From positions 24,113 through 88,112 of the forward strand of contig NZ_JAHLEF010000019.1 of NCBI RefSeq assembly GCF_018861755.1: a stretch of DNA of 64,000 nt. Reading direction: 5' to 3'. The stretch is from Clostridium sp. CF012. Its GTDB lineage: Bacteria; Bacillota; Clostridia; Clostridiales; Clostridiaceae. Made by a program: the position numbers and the translations under genes. Below the pieces are notes generated by a model, which saw nothing but the letters and a program-made list of their open reading frames with translations, had not been told where the DNA came from and made no database searches. How positions within the stretch are numbered: position 1 is the first letter of the stretch; the number at the start of each line of letters is the position of its first letter. Shown piece by piece: positions 42,439 to 52,049 of this stretch.

Positions 42439-43785
42439 CTATTCATTATTGATTAAAGTTCTCTTATAAAATATAAAAAATGAAATAGATGTTATAATTA
42501 CAGCTATAATATCTGCTATTGGTTCTGCTAATAAAACAGAGAATAATTTATCTTCAAAGAAATTAGGAAGAATAAATATAAGTGGTATTAGCAAAACCAT
42601 CTTTCTTAATAAAGCTAGGAATAATGATATTTTAGCTTGGCCTAAAGCTAAAAAGGATTGTTGACAAGCTATCTGAGCACCAAATATAAAGGTACCTACA
42701 AAATAAATTCTAATGCTCCAAACGGTAATATCGATAAGTTCTGGTGTATTGTTAAATATAGAAACAATAGTTCCAGGAAATAGCATTAAAATACTTGTCA
42801 TTACTAGGGTGTAACCTAAAGAACATTTTACTAAAAGCTTAATGGTAGTTTTTACTCTATCTAAGTTTTTAGCCCCGTAATTATAACTTATTATAGGTTG
42901 AGCACCTTGGGTTAAACCCATTAAAGGCAACATGATGATTTGCATTATACTTGCCATTATAGTCATAGCACCTACAGCTAAATCGCCGCTATAAGCTTGA
43001 AGTTTTGTATTTAAAGAGATTAAAACCAAGCTTTCAGTAGATTGCATAATAAATGGTGAAATACCTAAACTAACAATGGGAAGTATAATTTTGAAGTTTG
43101 GCATCAAAAATTTTTTGCGTATTTTTAAAATAGTTTTTTTACCAAATAAAAAATTTAAAACAAATATAGCAGAAACCATTTGAGCAATTATTGTTGCTAA
43201 AGCTGCTCCTTGAACTCCCATGTTAAAAGTGAATATAAGTATAGGATCAAGAACTATATTTATTACAGCACCAATCATTACAGTGAACATACTAATTTTT
43301 GTGAAACCTTGTGTATTTAAAAAAGCATTCATACCTAAAGCTATCTGAACAAAAACTGTTCCAATTAAGTATATGGTTATGTAATCCTGCGCATACCCAA
43401 TGGTTTGCTCGCTTGCGCCAAAAGCATAAAGAATTGGCTCCTTAAAAATTAAAAATACTACAGTTAAAATTAAGCCTATAATAATAAGCATAGAAAAACT
43501 ATTACTTAGTATTTTTTCAGCTTCCTCATTTTTCTTTTCACCCATTTTTATAGCGACGAGTGGAGCACCACCCATACCAATTAAAGCACTAAAAGCTGAT
43601 ATTATAAGAATTATAGGGAAAGATATACCAACTCCAGCCATAGCAATTTCTCCACTTGGAAGCTTGCCTATAAATATTCTATCTACTATATTATATAAAA
43701 CATTCACTAATTGAGCTATAATGCATGGCAAGGCTAGTCTATACAATAATTTTCCTATTTTACCTTTTTCAAAATCTAGACTCAT
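42439..43785 (-). CDS. MATE-family efflux transporter
   Basis: 448 residues, 12 spans in two pseudo-symmetric halves. It begins FEKGKIGKLLYRLALPCIIAQLVNVLYNIVDRIFIG, the usual MATE entry (cut here to domain landmarks IAQLVNVLYNIVDR and MGLTQGAQPIISYNYGAK). It exports cationic drugs or metabolites using Na+ or H+. The ATG follows AGGAGG. Convergent with the envelope-lipid operon, sharing the terminator region at 42402-42434. Confidence 0.92.
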   Translation of the reverse strand: MSLDFEKGKIGKLLYRLALPCIIAQLVNVLYNIVDRIFIGKLPSGEIAMAGVGISFPIILIISAFSALIGMGGAPLVAIKMGEKKNEEAEKILSNSFSMLIIIGLILTVVFLIFKEPILYAFGASEQTIGYAQDYITIYLIGTVFVQIALGMNAFLNTQGFTKISMFTVMIGAVINIVLDPILIFTFNMGVQGAALATIIAQMVSAIFVLNFLFGKKTILKIRKKFLMPNFKIILPIVSLGISPFIMQSTESLVLISLNTKLQAYSGDLAVGAMTIMASIMQIIMLPLMGLTQGAQPIISYNYGAKNLDRVKTTIKLLVKCSLGYTLVMTSILMLFPGTIVSIFNNTPELIDITVWSIRIYFVGTFIFGAQIACQQSFLALGQAKISLFLALLRKMVLLIPLIFILPNFFEDKLFSVLLAEPIADIIAVIITSISFFIFYKRTLINNE

Positions 43786-43920
43786 AACTAACTAACCTCC
43801 TAATTCTAATATTTTATAATACTATTGTATAGTATAGAACTGGTAAGTGCAAACCAGTGGCAAGTGGCATCTTTGATTGTTATTTGTTTTGTGTGCCAGC
43901 TTTAACCATCTGAATAAAAG

Positions 43921-43961
43921 TATAAAAATCAGTTAACCAATCCATTGGCCAACTGATTTTT
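43921..43961 (-). terminator. Terminator of the lipoprotein gene
   Basis: A stem of about 11 bp plus an inner partly paired part (AAAAATCAGTT... with AACTGATTTTT, 43924-43961) lies 10 bases after the stop at 43971, with U-rich flank on the minus strand. Confidence 0.75.
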
Positions 43962-43970
43962 CATTTCATA

Positions 43971-44522
43971 TTATTTTTTCATTTCCTGTACTCCAGTGAC
44001 TTTACTTGTAGCATCCATTTTGAACGTGGACTTAGCTTCAGCGGTAGTAAAATAAACATTACCCTCAACTGTAGCATCTTTTAATTGAAAGTTATTTGCT
44101 GAAACATAAAGATCACCTTTAAAGGTCCCATGTTCTATACTGCCCATAGGACTACTAAAAGTTATTTTTGGTGCAGTCAAAATGAATCTAGCAGTTACTG
44201 TGCGAGCTTCGTCTTGAGTGTATAGAGCTATCTTACGTTGGATAACATCTTTGCCAGCGGTATCTTTTTTGCCGTTTTTATACTCACCCTCAACTACAAG
44301 ATCTTTATCAATAGATAAATCCTTTGTTATTGCAATAATCCAGGTGCCCTTGCTGCTAATAGCCTTTTCAAAAGCAGCTCCAGTATTAACTATTGAAGCT
44401 GTTGTGACAACATTTGGAGTTGCTTCCGGTGGCGTTGCTGGAGGTGTTACAGCTTTTTTAGCACATCCAACTAGCATTAAAGTTAATAGAGCTGAAGTTA
44501 ATATTATGGTTTTAATTTTCAT
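43971..44522 (-). CDS. Lipoprotein with beta-rich, polymer-forming-like domain
   Basis: 183 residues. The signal peptide ends in the lipobox LVGCAKK (Cys at about residue 20), followed by a Pro/Thr/Ala linker (about 24-45). The mature part has repeated short beta patterns (KDLVVEGEYKNG, GTFKGDLYVSANNFQLKDATVEGNVYF), like left-handed beta-helix or bactofilin-type repeats. It is likely exposed at the outer face of the membrane. Function unknown. AGGAGG precedes the ATG. Confidence 0.8.
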   Translation of the reverse strand: MKIKTIILTSALLTLMLVGCAKKAVTPPATPPEATPNVVTTASIVNTGAAFEKAISSKGTWIIAITKDLSIDKDLVVEGEYKNGKKDTAGKDVIQRKIALYTQDEARTVTARFILTAPKITFSSPMGSIEHGTFKGDLYVSANNFQLKDATVEGNVYFTTAEAKSTFKMDATSKVTGVQEMKK

Positions 44523-44712
44523 TACAAATCCTCCTTGTTTATAATTAATTTTTAATCTAAATCTATTATAACCAAAATCATGAAAATTAATGTTTTCTAG
44601 ATAAATAACAATAAAAGATAAAATTTTAATAAAATAGAAAATTCCAATATTGATATTAAATAAAATTTATGGTAATATTAAATTAATAAGATTTTACTAT
44701 ACGGGGGTGAAA

Positions 44713-44862
44713 ATGATGGCTAAGTTCTTTTTAGGAAATACAATTTTAGACAGACTACCAATGGCATTATCTGGGATTACACATACTGATTTCCATTTTA
44801 CGGGAGAAGTCTGTCCAAAATTGAATATAACACTAAAAAGAAGTGAGTTATCTTTGCCTTAA
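44713..44862 (+). CDS. 49-residue protein upstream of the ABC-F gene
   Basis: A short frame starting at ATG 44713 (or the adjacent ATG 44716) behind GGGGGTGAAA. The product (MAKFFLGNTILDRLPMALSG then THTDFHFTGEVCPKLNIT) has no recognised domain. It is followed by terminator 44887-44920. It may be an independent microprotein or part of a regulatory leader of the ABC-F gene. Kept because of the good ribosome site. Confidence 0.5.
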   Translation: MMAKFFLGNTILDRLPMALSGITHTDFHFTGEVCPKLNITLKRSELSLP

Positions 44863-44886
44863 ATACATTATAATTATGTTATTTAA

Positions 44887-44920
44887 AACCCAGGTGAGGA
44901 CTCTCTTGCCTGGGTTTTTT
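44887..44920 (+). terminator. First terminator hairpin before the ABC-F gene
   Basis: AACCCAGG pairs with CCTGGGTT (44887-44894 with 44909-44916), the loop holds GAGGACTC, and TTTTTT follows. It ends the 49-residue gene. Confidence 0.88.
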
Positions 44921-44975
44921 ACTGCGATTATATAATGAATCAGTTCAACTGGTTTAGCTTAAAATCAAAATACAT

Positions 44976-45011
44976 AAACTCCGGCAAGTGTCTCTTGCAG
45001 GGGTTTTATTA
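44976..45011 (+). terminator. Second terminator-like hairpin, 48 bases before the ABC-F start
   Basis: AAACTCCGGCAAG pairs with CTTGCAGGGGTTT (one mismatch, one G-U; 44976-44988 with 44994-45006), followed by TATTATTTT. It shares the TCTCTTGC block with the first hairpin. Its place in the ABC-F leader suggests attenuation. Confidence 0.65.
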
Positions 45012-45058
45012 TTTTAACCGGGAAAATATAGATTGCAAATATAGAGGAGGAATTAACA

Positions 45059-46957
45059 ATGATAGAATTAGCGTTAAAAGAAGTAGAAAAATATTTTGGA
45101 GGTAATAGGATTTTTAGCGATATTACTTTTGAAGTTCAAAATAATGAAAGAGTTGGGCTAATAGGAAAAAATGGTTGTGGTAAAACTACGATTTTTAAAA
45201 TTATTGCTGGTATGGAAAACAGTGATAAAGGTAGCATATCCATAAGAAAAAATGCAACTGTAGGATATCTGCATCAGATACCAGATTATCCGGAGCAGTT
45301 TAAAGTAATAGATGTTTTAAAAACTGCTTTCCAAATTCAATATGAAATAAATAGAGAACTTAAAATAATAGAGGGGCAGATGGCTAATTTAAAAGGAAGT
45401 GAATTAGAGCATACATTAAGGAAATATGGTGAAGTAAATGATCTTTATGAAGCAAAAGGCGGTTATGAAATAGAAGAGAAAATGAGTAAGGTTTGCACTG
45501 GACTCAAGTTTAATGAGAAATTTTTAAATAGGGAATTTATAAGTCTAAGTGGTGGTGAAAAAACCATTGTTATATTAGGTAAAATTTTACTTCAGAATCC
45601 AGATATACTTCTTCTTGATGAGCCTTCAAATCATTTAGATGTGGTATCAATAGAATGGCTTGAAGCTTATCTTAAAGGATACAAAGGTACAGTAATAGTT
45701 ATTTCACATGATAGATATTTTTTAGATAGAGTTGTAACTAAAATAGTGGAAATAGAGGATGGAGAAACTTCACTTTATGATGGTAATTATTCTTATTACG
45801 TTAAAGAAAAACAAAAGAGAGTTTTTGAGCAATTTGAAGCATTTAAAGATCAACAGAAAAAAATAAAAGCTATGGAAAAAGCAATAAAACAATTAAGGGA
45901 ATGGGCTATTCAAGCAGATAATGAAAAATTTTTTAAAAGAGCAGCAAGTATGCAAAAGAGATTAGACAAAGTAGAAAGAGTCGATAAGCCCTTATTAAAT
46001 CAACCTAAAATTAAATTGGATTTTGCGGACACTGATAGATCTGGCAAGGATGTAATAAGTATTAAAGGCTTATGTAAAAGCTTTAATAAAAAGGAAATAT
46101 TAGAGGATTTAAATTTAGACATTAGATATGGGGAGTGTACAGCTTTAATTGGTGATAATGGAAGCGGTAAATCAACTATTATAAAAACACTTTTAGGTGA
46201 AGCCCAGTTGGATTACGGCGAAGTGAAGCTAGGATCTAACACCAAAATAGGATATCTTCCTCAAAATATAACCTTTAATAATGAAGAGCTAACAGTGCTT
46301 GAAGCTTTTAGAGAGGATATGAGTATCTTAGAGGGACCAGCTAGAGGAATACTGGCTAAATTTTTATTTTATGGCGAGCATGTTTTTAAAAAGGTTAAAA
46401 ATCTTTCCGGTGGAGAAAAAAGCAGACTTAAGCTTTGTATGTTAATTCAAAATGATATAAATCTATTGATACTAGATGAACCTACAAATCATTTGGATAT
46501 AGATTCAAGAGAAAATCTTGAAGAAGCTTTAGCAGAGTTTAGTGGGACTATATTATTTATATCCCATGATAGATTTTTCATAAATAAACTTGCAGAGAGA
46601 ATATGCGAAATAGAAGATAAAAAGATAATAGATTACCCGGGGAATTATGAGTATTACAAAGAAAAGAAAAATGAATTCAAGAAAAACAAAATTGAATCTC
46701 CTATTATTGAAAAAGAGAAAAAGCCTAAGAATAAAGACAACGTTCAGAAACAAGCAAGTAATAACAAAGTTAGACAAGTAGAAAACTTAGAGAATGCAAT
46801 ACAAGAGCTTGAAGCAAAACTAAAAGATATAGATAGTGAAATGAATAATATGGGCAGTGAATATGAAAGATTGTTAGAGCTAGAAAAAGAAAAACAAAAG
46901 GTCCAAGAAGAATTAGACCCAATCATTGAAAGATGGATGGATATAGAAAACTCTTAA
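45059..46957 (+). CDS. ABC-F family ribosome-associated ATPase
   Basis: 632 residues, no membrane spans. Two ATPase domains: Walker A GKNGCGKTT and GDNGSGKST, signatures LSGGEKT and LSGGEKSRL, Walker B LLLDEPSNHLD and LILDEPTNHLD. They are joined by the P-site interaction motif linker (about 240-325, FEAFKDQQKKIKAMEKAIKQ). A C-terminal coiled coil (about 575-630) follows. ABC-F proteins act on the ribosome, either rescuing stalled translation or giving antibiotic protection. This one resembles housekeeping/YdiF-like members rather than a known resistance protein. GAGGAGG precedes the ATG. Confidence 0.92.
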   Translation: MIELALKEVEKYFGGNRIFSDITFEVQNNERVGLIGKNGCGKTTIFKIIAGMENSDKGSISIRKNATVGYLHQIPDYPEQFKVIDVLKTAFQIQYEINRELKIIEGQMANLKGSELEHTLRKYGEVNDLYEAKGGYEIEEKMSKVCTGLKFNEKFLNREFISLSGGEKTIVILGKILLQNPDILLLDEPSNHLDVVSIEWLEAYLKGYKGTVIVISHDRYFLDRVVTKIVEIEDGETSLYDGNYSYYVKEKQKRVFEQFEAFKDQQKKIKAMEKAIKQLREWAIQADNEKFFKRAASMQKRLDKVERVDKPLLNQPKIKLDFADTDRSGKDVISIKGLCKSFNKKEILEDLNLDIRYGECTALIGDNGSGKSTIIKTLLGEAQLDYGEVKLGSNTKIGYLPQNITFNNEELTVLEAFREDMSILEGPARGILAKFLFYGEHVFKKVKNLSGGEKSRLKLCMLIQNDINLLILDEPTNHLDIDSRENLEEALAEFSGTILFISHDRFFINKLAERICEIEDKKIIDYPGNYEYYKEKKNEFKKNKIESPIIEKEKKPKNKDNVQKQASNNKVRQVENLENAIQELEAKLKDIDSEMNNMGSEYERLLELEKEKQKVQEELDPIIERWMDIENS

Positions 46958-46982
46958 TAATGATTAATTCGGGGGAAATATA

Positions 46983-48173
46983 ATGGAATATAAAAATGAT
47001 TTGGAAAAAAATATATCTAAAAATTATCTATTTACATTTTTAAAGGAGTTTGATCTTACGCATGGGATCTGGATGATATATTTAGCATCAAAAGGATTAA
47101 CGTTAACGGAGCTTGGCCTGGTAGAAGCAATCTTTCATATAGCTTCATTTATAATGGAAATACCTACTGGGGCAGTGGCGGATATTTGGGGAAGAAAAGC
47201 TAGTAGAATATGTGGAAGAATAACTAAGTTAATATCAGCATTTATATTAATATATTCAAGCAGTTTTTTGGGATTTGCTATAGGCTTTATAGTGACTGCC
47301 TTGTCCTATAATTTAGAATCAGGTGCAGGTGAAGCATTAGTATATGATTCACTAAAAGAAACAGGTGAAGAGAAAAAATATATGAAGATATCCGGTGTAA
47401 ATGAAATGATAATGCAAGTAGCTCAGACCTGTGGACTAGTATTTGGTGGTTTTTTGTCCAATTATAGTTATACTTATGCTTACGGTGTAACTATAGTAGT
47501 TAGCACACTTTCTATAATTCAAGCACTGTCTTTTAAAGAGCCGGATATTAAAATGGAAATTGAAGAAAAAAGATTTAGAACATTTAGAAATCAAGTGTCT
47601 GATAGTTTTAAGATTATAGCTGGAAATAAAAAACTAGGATTTTTGATTCTGTTTTCACAGGCGATTTTTATGTTTAATGCAAGCATATTCTTTTATTTTC
47701 AAAACTACTTACTTTCTAAGGGAACTTCAAAAGGAAACATAGGTATAATACTTGCAATTGCATCATTGGTGGCAGCTATAACAGCAACCCAAGCATATAA
47801 AATTGAGAAGAAAGTAGGAGAGCGTGTAATAATATTATTACTTCCTATAATGATTTCTATATGCATATGGGGAGTAGCCTTAAGTAAATATTATTATGTA
47901 TTTTTTATATTAATAAACAGTATCGAATCTATTATTTTTATAGTAGTTAGTGATTATACGAATAAATTAATACCGTCAAATAAGAGAGCGACTATACTTT
48001 CAATGGGAAGCATGATATTTAGTTTATACATGGTGGTAATATTTCCTATTATGGGTAAAATTGGAGATGAGTTTTCTTTGCAAATTGCGTTTCAGGTTTT
48101 AGCTATGATAGCAACTATTATGGCAGTTGTAAATATTATGGTTCTTAGGCGGAATAAAGAAATAGAATATTAG
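46983..48173 (+). CDS. MFS transporter (12-TM)
   Basis: 396 residues with 12 spans. The loop 2-3 motif is GAVADIWGRKASR and the start has LTHGIWMIYLASKGLTLTELG, like the uncharacterised MFS branch near tetracycline/macrolide exporters of Firmicutes. It starts 25 bases after the ABC-F gene behind GGGGGAAA, so the two are probably one operon, which makes a joint stress or drug role plausible. Confidence 0.88.
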   Translation: MEYKNDLEKNISKNYLFTFLKEFDLTHGIWMIYLASKGLTLTELGLVEAIFHIASFIMEIPTGAVADIWGRKASRICGRITKLISAFILIYSSSFLGFAIGFIVTALSYNLESGAGEALVYDSLKETGEEKKYMKISGVNEMIMQVAQTCGLVFGGFLSNYSYTYAYGVTIVVSTLSIIQALSFKEPDIKMEIEEKRFRTFRNQVSDSFKIIAGNKKLGFLILFSQAIFMFNASIFFYFQNYLLSKGTSKGNIGIILAIASLVAAITATQAYKIEKKVGERVIILLLPIMISICIWGVALSKYYYVFFILINSIESIIFIVVSDYTNKLIPSNKRATILSMGSMIFSLYMVVIFPIMGKIGDEFSLQIAFQVLAMIATIMAVVNIMVLRRNKEIEY

Positions 48174-48205
48174 ATAGCCTATAAATAATTTAATGTAAAC
48201 TAAAT

Positions 48206-48275
48206 AAAAAGTACCCTTTCTTGGCAATAATGGAGAGAAAATAACATCCCAATATTGCAAGAAAGAGTACTTTTT
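48206..48275. terminator. Long imperfect hairpin between convergent genes
   Basis: Arms of 28 bases (48206-48233 with 48248-48275) pair with a few mismatches and have A-run on one side and T-run on the other, so they can end both the MFS gene and the chemoreceptor gene. Confidence 0.85.
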
Positions 48276-50406
48276 ATATTTTAAATATAGCCACAACTTC
48301 TTTTAGATTTTCGGTGCTCTGTGCGCTCTTCTTAACAAGCTCATTTACTTTATTTATGTTTTCAAGTATTCCATAGGTTTTTTCAGAAATTGATTGTGTG
48401 CCCTGTGCTCCTTGATTTACAGTTGTAGTTACCTCATTTATTGCAGTAACTATCCCTTCTATGGAGTTTGAAAGGTCACCCATCCTTGTTCCTACTGATG
48501 TAACGAAACTATCTATAAATCTTGAATCTCTATTATAAAATTCACCTGTATTAACCATTTCTTTATAATCATTTAACACTTGGCTATCAATAAAATCTAA
48601 TATTTGTTCAGAGCTTGTTGAAAGGTCTCTTACAGATTCCACAACTACAGAGGTAACGTTTTGAATTTCGCTTACAGTAGATTTTGACTGCTCTGCAAGT
48701 TTTCTTATTTCCTCTGCAACAACTGCAAATCCACGCCCCGTTTCTCCAGCTCTTGCAGCCTCGATTGCGGCATTTAATGCTAAAAGATTAGTTTGAGATG
48801 ATATTTTAAGTATTGAATCTGAAAGAACATTTATTTTTTCTACAGATTGCGATCTTTCTATCGCTAAAGATAAAACATCTTTTGTTTCATTATATAGGTC
48901 ATAAGCTTTTTTAGAAGAATGGAGTGCATTATTTTTAAGTTCTTCTGCCCTTAGCTTTATTTTTTGTGAAGCTACCTGACCTCCATCTGTTCTAGTTTTC
49001 ATATTTAACACATTAATTTGCATCTCACTTGTAGATGCATTCATCTCCTCTGCTGAGGCAGCGGTTTCTTCCATACCTGCTGCAAGTTCTTCAACAGTGG
49101 CTGAAGTTTCATCTGTTTGGACAATAAGATTGCCCATAGAAACTTGAACAGCTTTAAATACATCTTCTATTTCAGCTGATTTATTTATTACATTTGAAAT
49201 TATGCTTCTAAGTTTTATTATTGTAGTATCCAGGGCTGTCATCATTTTTCCAATCTCATCATTAGTTTTATATGAATCATCTATATTAATGCTTAAGTCT
49301 CCCTCAGACATTCTATCTAATACTTTTAGGGTTTGAGATAATGGCTTTGTTATCTTATGTACACTAAATACTATTATAGTTATTAATAAAACCAATGAAA
49401 TAATACCTGTAATAAAACAAATACTCAGCATTTTATTATAATCAACTAATATATTCGTCTTAGGTATAATACTTGAAAAAGCCCATTTTACATCAGAACC
49501 CTGAATTAAAATTGGGACTGTTACCCTAAGTACCTTTGTTTTTAGGAGACTTGAAGTTTCAAAGTTCATGTAATCCTTATTATCATCAATAGTATCAAGT
49601 ATAGTTTTCCAATGCTTGTCTTTTTCTAATGGATTTTCAAGTATAAGCTTAGGATTTAGGGTTTGTGCTGCATAAATTCCATTTTGGCTATTTATTTCAA
49701 CATATCCTCCCATAGGCTTTATTTTAGATGCAAGTATTTGTAAGTCAGATACTCCAATATCTAGAACAATAACACCGGCAAAGGTATTATCATCTTTAAT
49801 TATTGGAACAACAATTTGTGAAATCATCACATCTTTATTATCTATTGTATAATTACCTGGTTCACTTAAATAAGGTTTTTTACTTTCTTTTACAGAATCA
49901 TACCATTCCATTTCTTCTTTCGTGCTGTCATCTGGGAAACCCGATTCTACTGCATATCCAGTTCCACTTCTTGATACATATGGCTTGAATAAGCCCTTTT
50001 TACCATATATATATTCTTGTGATTTATTTTTGGTATAATTAATATCTTTTCCATCAAATGCATTTAGCTCATAAAAAACTCCAACTCCAAATATGGAAGG
50101 TGTTTTTTTCAATATGTGTTTTTGAATTTCTATAACTTGTTCTCTGGTAATTTGATTTTTGGTTCTAAGGGTTTCTATGTTGCTTGCCATAGTTTGTGCA
50201 ATTACTACTTTTTCATTAAAAATATTCTGAATCTCCATAGAATATCTATGTGAAGTTTCAATTGCAACATTTTGTGCTTGGGTAAGACTTTGTTTATAAA
50301 TATTATTTAGTAGTATAGAAAATATGCCTAAAAAACACACTAGTAAAACGAAGGCCATAACTAGAATTATTTTGCTGGATATGTTTAGGTCTTTGTAACT
50401 TTTCAT
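48274..50406 (-). CDS. Methyl-accepting chemotaxis protein with dCache sensor
   Basis: 710 residues. TM1 (about 12-34), an extracellular double Cache domain (about 40-325), TM2 (about 328-350), HAMP (350-405) and a signalling domain with the invariant tip [20 protein letters not shown]. dCache receptors usually bind amino acids or other small molecules directly. The ATG follows TTGGAGATGAA. No chemotaxis genes are nearby, so it feeds a chemosensory array encoded elsewhere. Confidence 0.93.
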   Translation of the reverse strand: MKSYKDLNISSKIILVMAFVLLVCFLGIFSILLNNIYKQSLTQAQNVAIETSHRYSMEIQNIFNEKVVIAQTMASNIETLRTKNQITREQVIEIQKHILKKTPSIFGVGVFYELNAFDGKDINYTKNKSQEYIYGKKGLFKPYVSRSGTGYAVESGFPDDSTKEEMEWYDSVKESKKPYLSEPGNYTIDNKDVMISQIVVPIIKDDNTFAGVIVLDIGVSDLQILASKIKPMGGYVEINSQNGIYAAQTLNPKLILENPLEKDKHWKTILDTIDDNKDYMNFETSSLLKTKVLRVTVPILIQGSDVKWAFSSIIPKTNILVDYNKMLSICFITGIISLVLLITIIVFSVHKITKPLSQTLKVLDRMSEGDLSINIDDSYKTNDEIGKMMTALDTTIIKLRSIISNVINKSAEIEDVFKAVQVSMGNLIVQTDETSATVEELAAGMEETAASAEEMNASTSEMQINVLNMKTRTDGGQVASQKIKLRAEELKNNALHSSKKAYDLYNETKDVLSLAIERSQSVEKINVLSDSILKISSQTNLLALNAAIEAARAGETGRGFAVVAEEIRKLAEQSKSTVSEIQNVTSVVVESVRDLSTSSEQILDFIDSQVLNDYKEMVNTGEFYNRDSRFIDSFVTSVGTRMGDLSNSIEGIVTAINEVTTTVNQGAQGTQSISEKTYGILENINKVNELVKKSAQSTENLKEVVAIFKI

Positions 50407-50684
50407 ATTTCATCTCCAATACATAAATATATGTATATTATTTACAAAAAAATATTTATAAATATATATTTACAAATAATACTACCACAAATGAAATATT
50501 TGTCAATATTTGAAACAATCTGTATTATTATCAGTAGATAAATCAATTATTTATTATATATAATAAATAATATAATAATAAATACCTAAAATGACCTTTT
50601 GTGGTATTATTTTCTCAAAGCATATGTTAAAATATCGTAATCAGATCTATAATAGTATTTAAATGTAGAAGGAGGAGTTTTATT

Positions 50685-51914
50685 GTGAAAAATGAATTAT
50701 TAGAAAAATACGCTCTTTTATTAGTGAAGACAGGAATTAATATTCAAAAGGAGCAAACACTTGTAATCAATGCCCCTATAGAGTGTGCATCCTTTGTTAG
50801 AATTCTGTCTAAAATCGCTTATACGCAAGGTGCTAGGGAAGTAGTTATAAATTGGAGGGATGAATTGTCTTCAAAAATTAAATTCATGAATGCTCCAGAA
50901 GAGGTTTTTGAAGAATACCCTGATTGGCAGAGAGATTTTTATGTGTCAAATGTACGTAAGGGAGCTGCGTTCTTAAATATTTCAGCATCTGACCCTGAGC
51001 TTATGAAGGAAGTTAATCCTGAGAGAATGGCTAAATCGCACAAAGCGGCTAGTAATGCAATAAAAGAATATAGAGATAGGCTTATGAGCAATAAGAATGT
51101 TTGGTGTGTTGCATCGATTCCAACAATTTCTTGGGCAAAAAAAGTTTTCCCGGAATTATCAGAGGACGCGGCAGTGGAAAAACTTTGGAACGCTATATTT
51201 AAAACAGTAAGAGTGGATACAGAAAACCCTGTTGCTTCATGGGAAACTCACAAAAGTAACCTTAAGAAAAGCATGGATTATTTAAACACAAATAATTTTA
51301 AGTATTTAAAATATAAAAATTCATTGGGTACTGATCTTGTAATTGAACTTCCAGAAAATCATTTATGGCTTGGAGGATCAGAGTATACACCAGAGGGAAT
51401 AGAGTTTATAGCCAATATGCCTACTGAAGAGGTGTTTACACTTCCTAAAAAAACAGGTGTTAATGGAGTAGTAGTAAGCTCAAAACCACTAAACTATAAC
51501 GGAAACCTAATTGAAAAATTCTCACTTACTTTTAAAGATGGAAAAATTGTAGATTTCAAAGCAGAAAAGGGTTACGATATTTTAAAGAGTATTATTGAAA
51601 CTGATGAAGGATCACATTATCTTGGTGAAGTAGCATTAGTACCCCATGATTCTCCAATATCAAATTCAAATATATTGTTTTACAATACACTTTTTGATGA
51701 AAATGCCTCTTGTCATTTGGCTATTGGAAAAGCATATCCAGTATGTATAAAAAATGGCGAAAATTTAAGTGACGAGGAACTTTTAAAATCTGGAGTTAAT
51801 GATTCTACTGTGCATGAAGATTTTATGGTTGGCTCAGAAGATTTGCAAATAATAGGGATTACTGCAGATGGAAAAGAAGTACCTGTATTTAAAAATGGGA
51901 ATTTTGCATTTTAA
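50685..51914 (+). CDS. M29-family aminopeptidase (AmpS/PepS type)
   Basis: 409 residues. Typical blocks are LLVKTGINIQKEQTLVINAP at the start, and metal-binding regions LWLGGSEYTPEGIEFIANMPTEEVF (split here as GGSEYTPEG and NMPTEEVFT), LGEVALVP, FYNTLFDENASCHLAIG and DFMVGSEDLQI. It removes N-terminal residues from peptides in the cytoplasm. The GTG start follows GGAGGAG. Monocistronic, with a strong terminator after it. Confidence 0.92.
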   Translation: MKNELLEKYALLLVKTGINIQKEQTLVINAPIECASFVRILSKIAYTQGAREVVINWRDELSSKIKFMNAPEEVFEEYPDWQRDFYVSNVRKGAAFLNISASDPELMKEVNPERMAKSHKAASNAIKEYRDRLMSNKNVWCVASIPTISWAKKVFPELSEDAAVEKLWNAIFKTVRVDTENPVASWETHKSNLKKSMDYLNTNNFKYLKYKNSLGTDLVIELPENHLWLGGSEYTPEGIEFIANMPTEEVFTLPKKTGVNGVVVSSKPLNYNGNLIEKFSLTFKDGKIVDFKAEKGYDILKSIIETDEGSHYLGEVALVPHDSPISNSNILFYNTLFDENASCHLAIGKAYPVCIKNGENLSDEELLKSGVNDSTVHEDFMVGSEDLQIIGITADGKEVPVFKNGNFAF

Positions 51915-51922
51915 CTAAAAAA

Positions 51923-51967
51923 AATAACGAGTCAGTATGAGTCTATACTGACTCGTTATTTTTTTTA
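51923..51967 (+). terminator. Strong intrinsic terminator
   Basis: A 16-bp perfect stem (51923-51938 with 51945-51960) followed by TTTTTT ends the aminopeptidase gene. Confidence 0.93.
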
Positions 51968-52049
51968 GTATCTATATTATTTGAATAAAACATAGATACC
52001 TGTAAATAATTACAATGTATATAATAAATCAGATAATAAGGAGAAAGCA

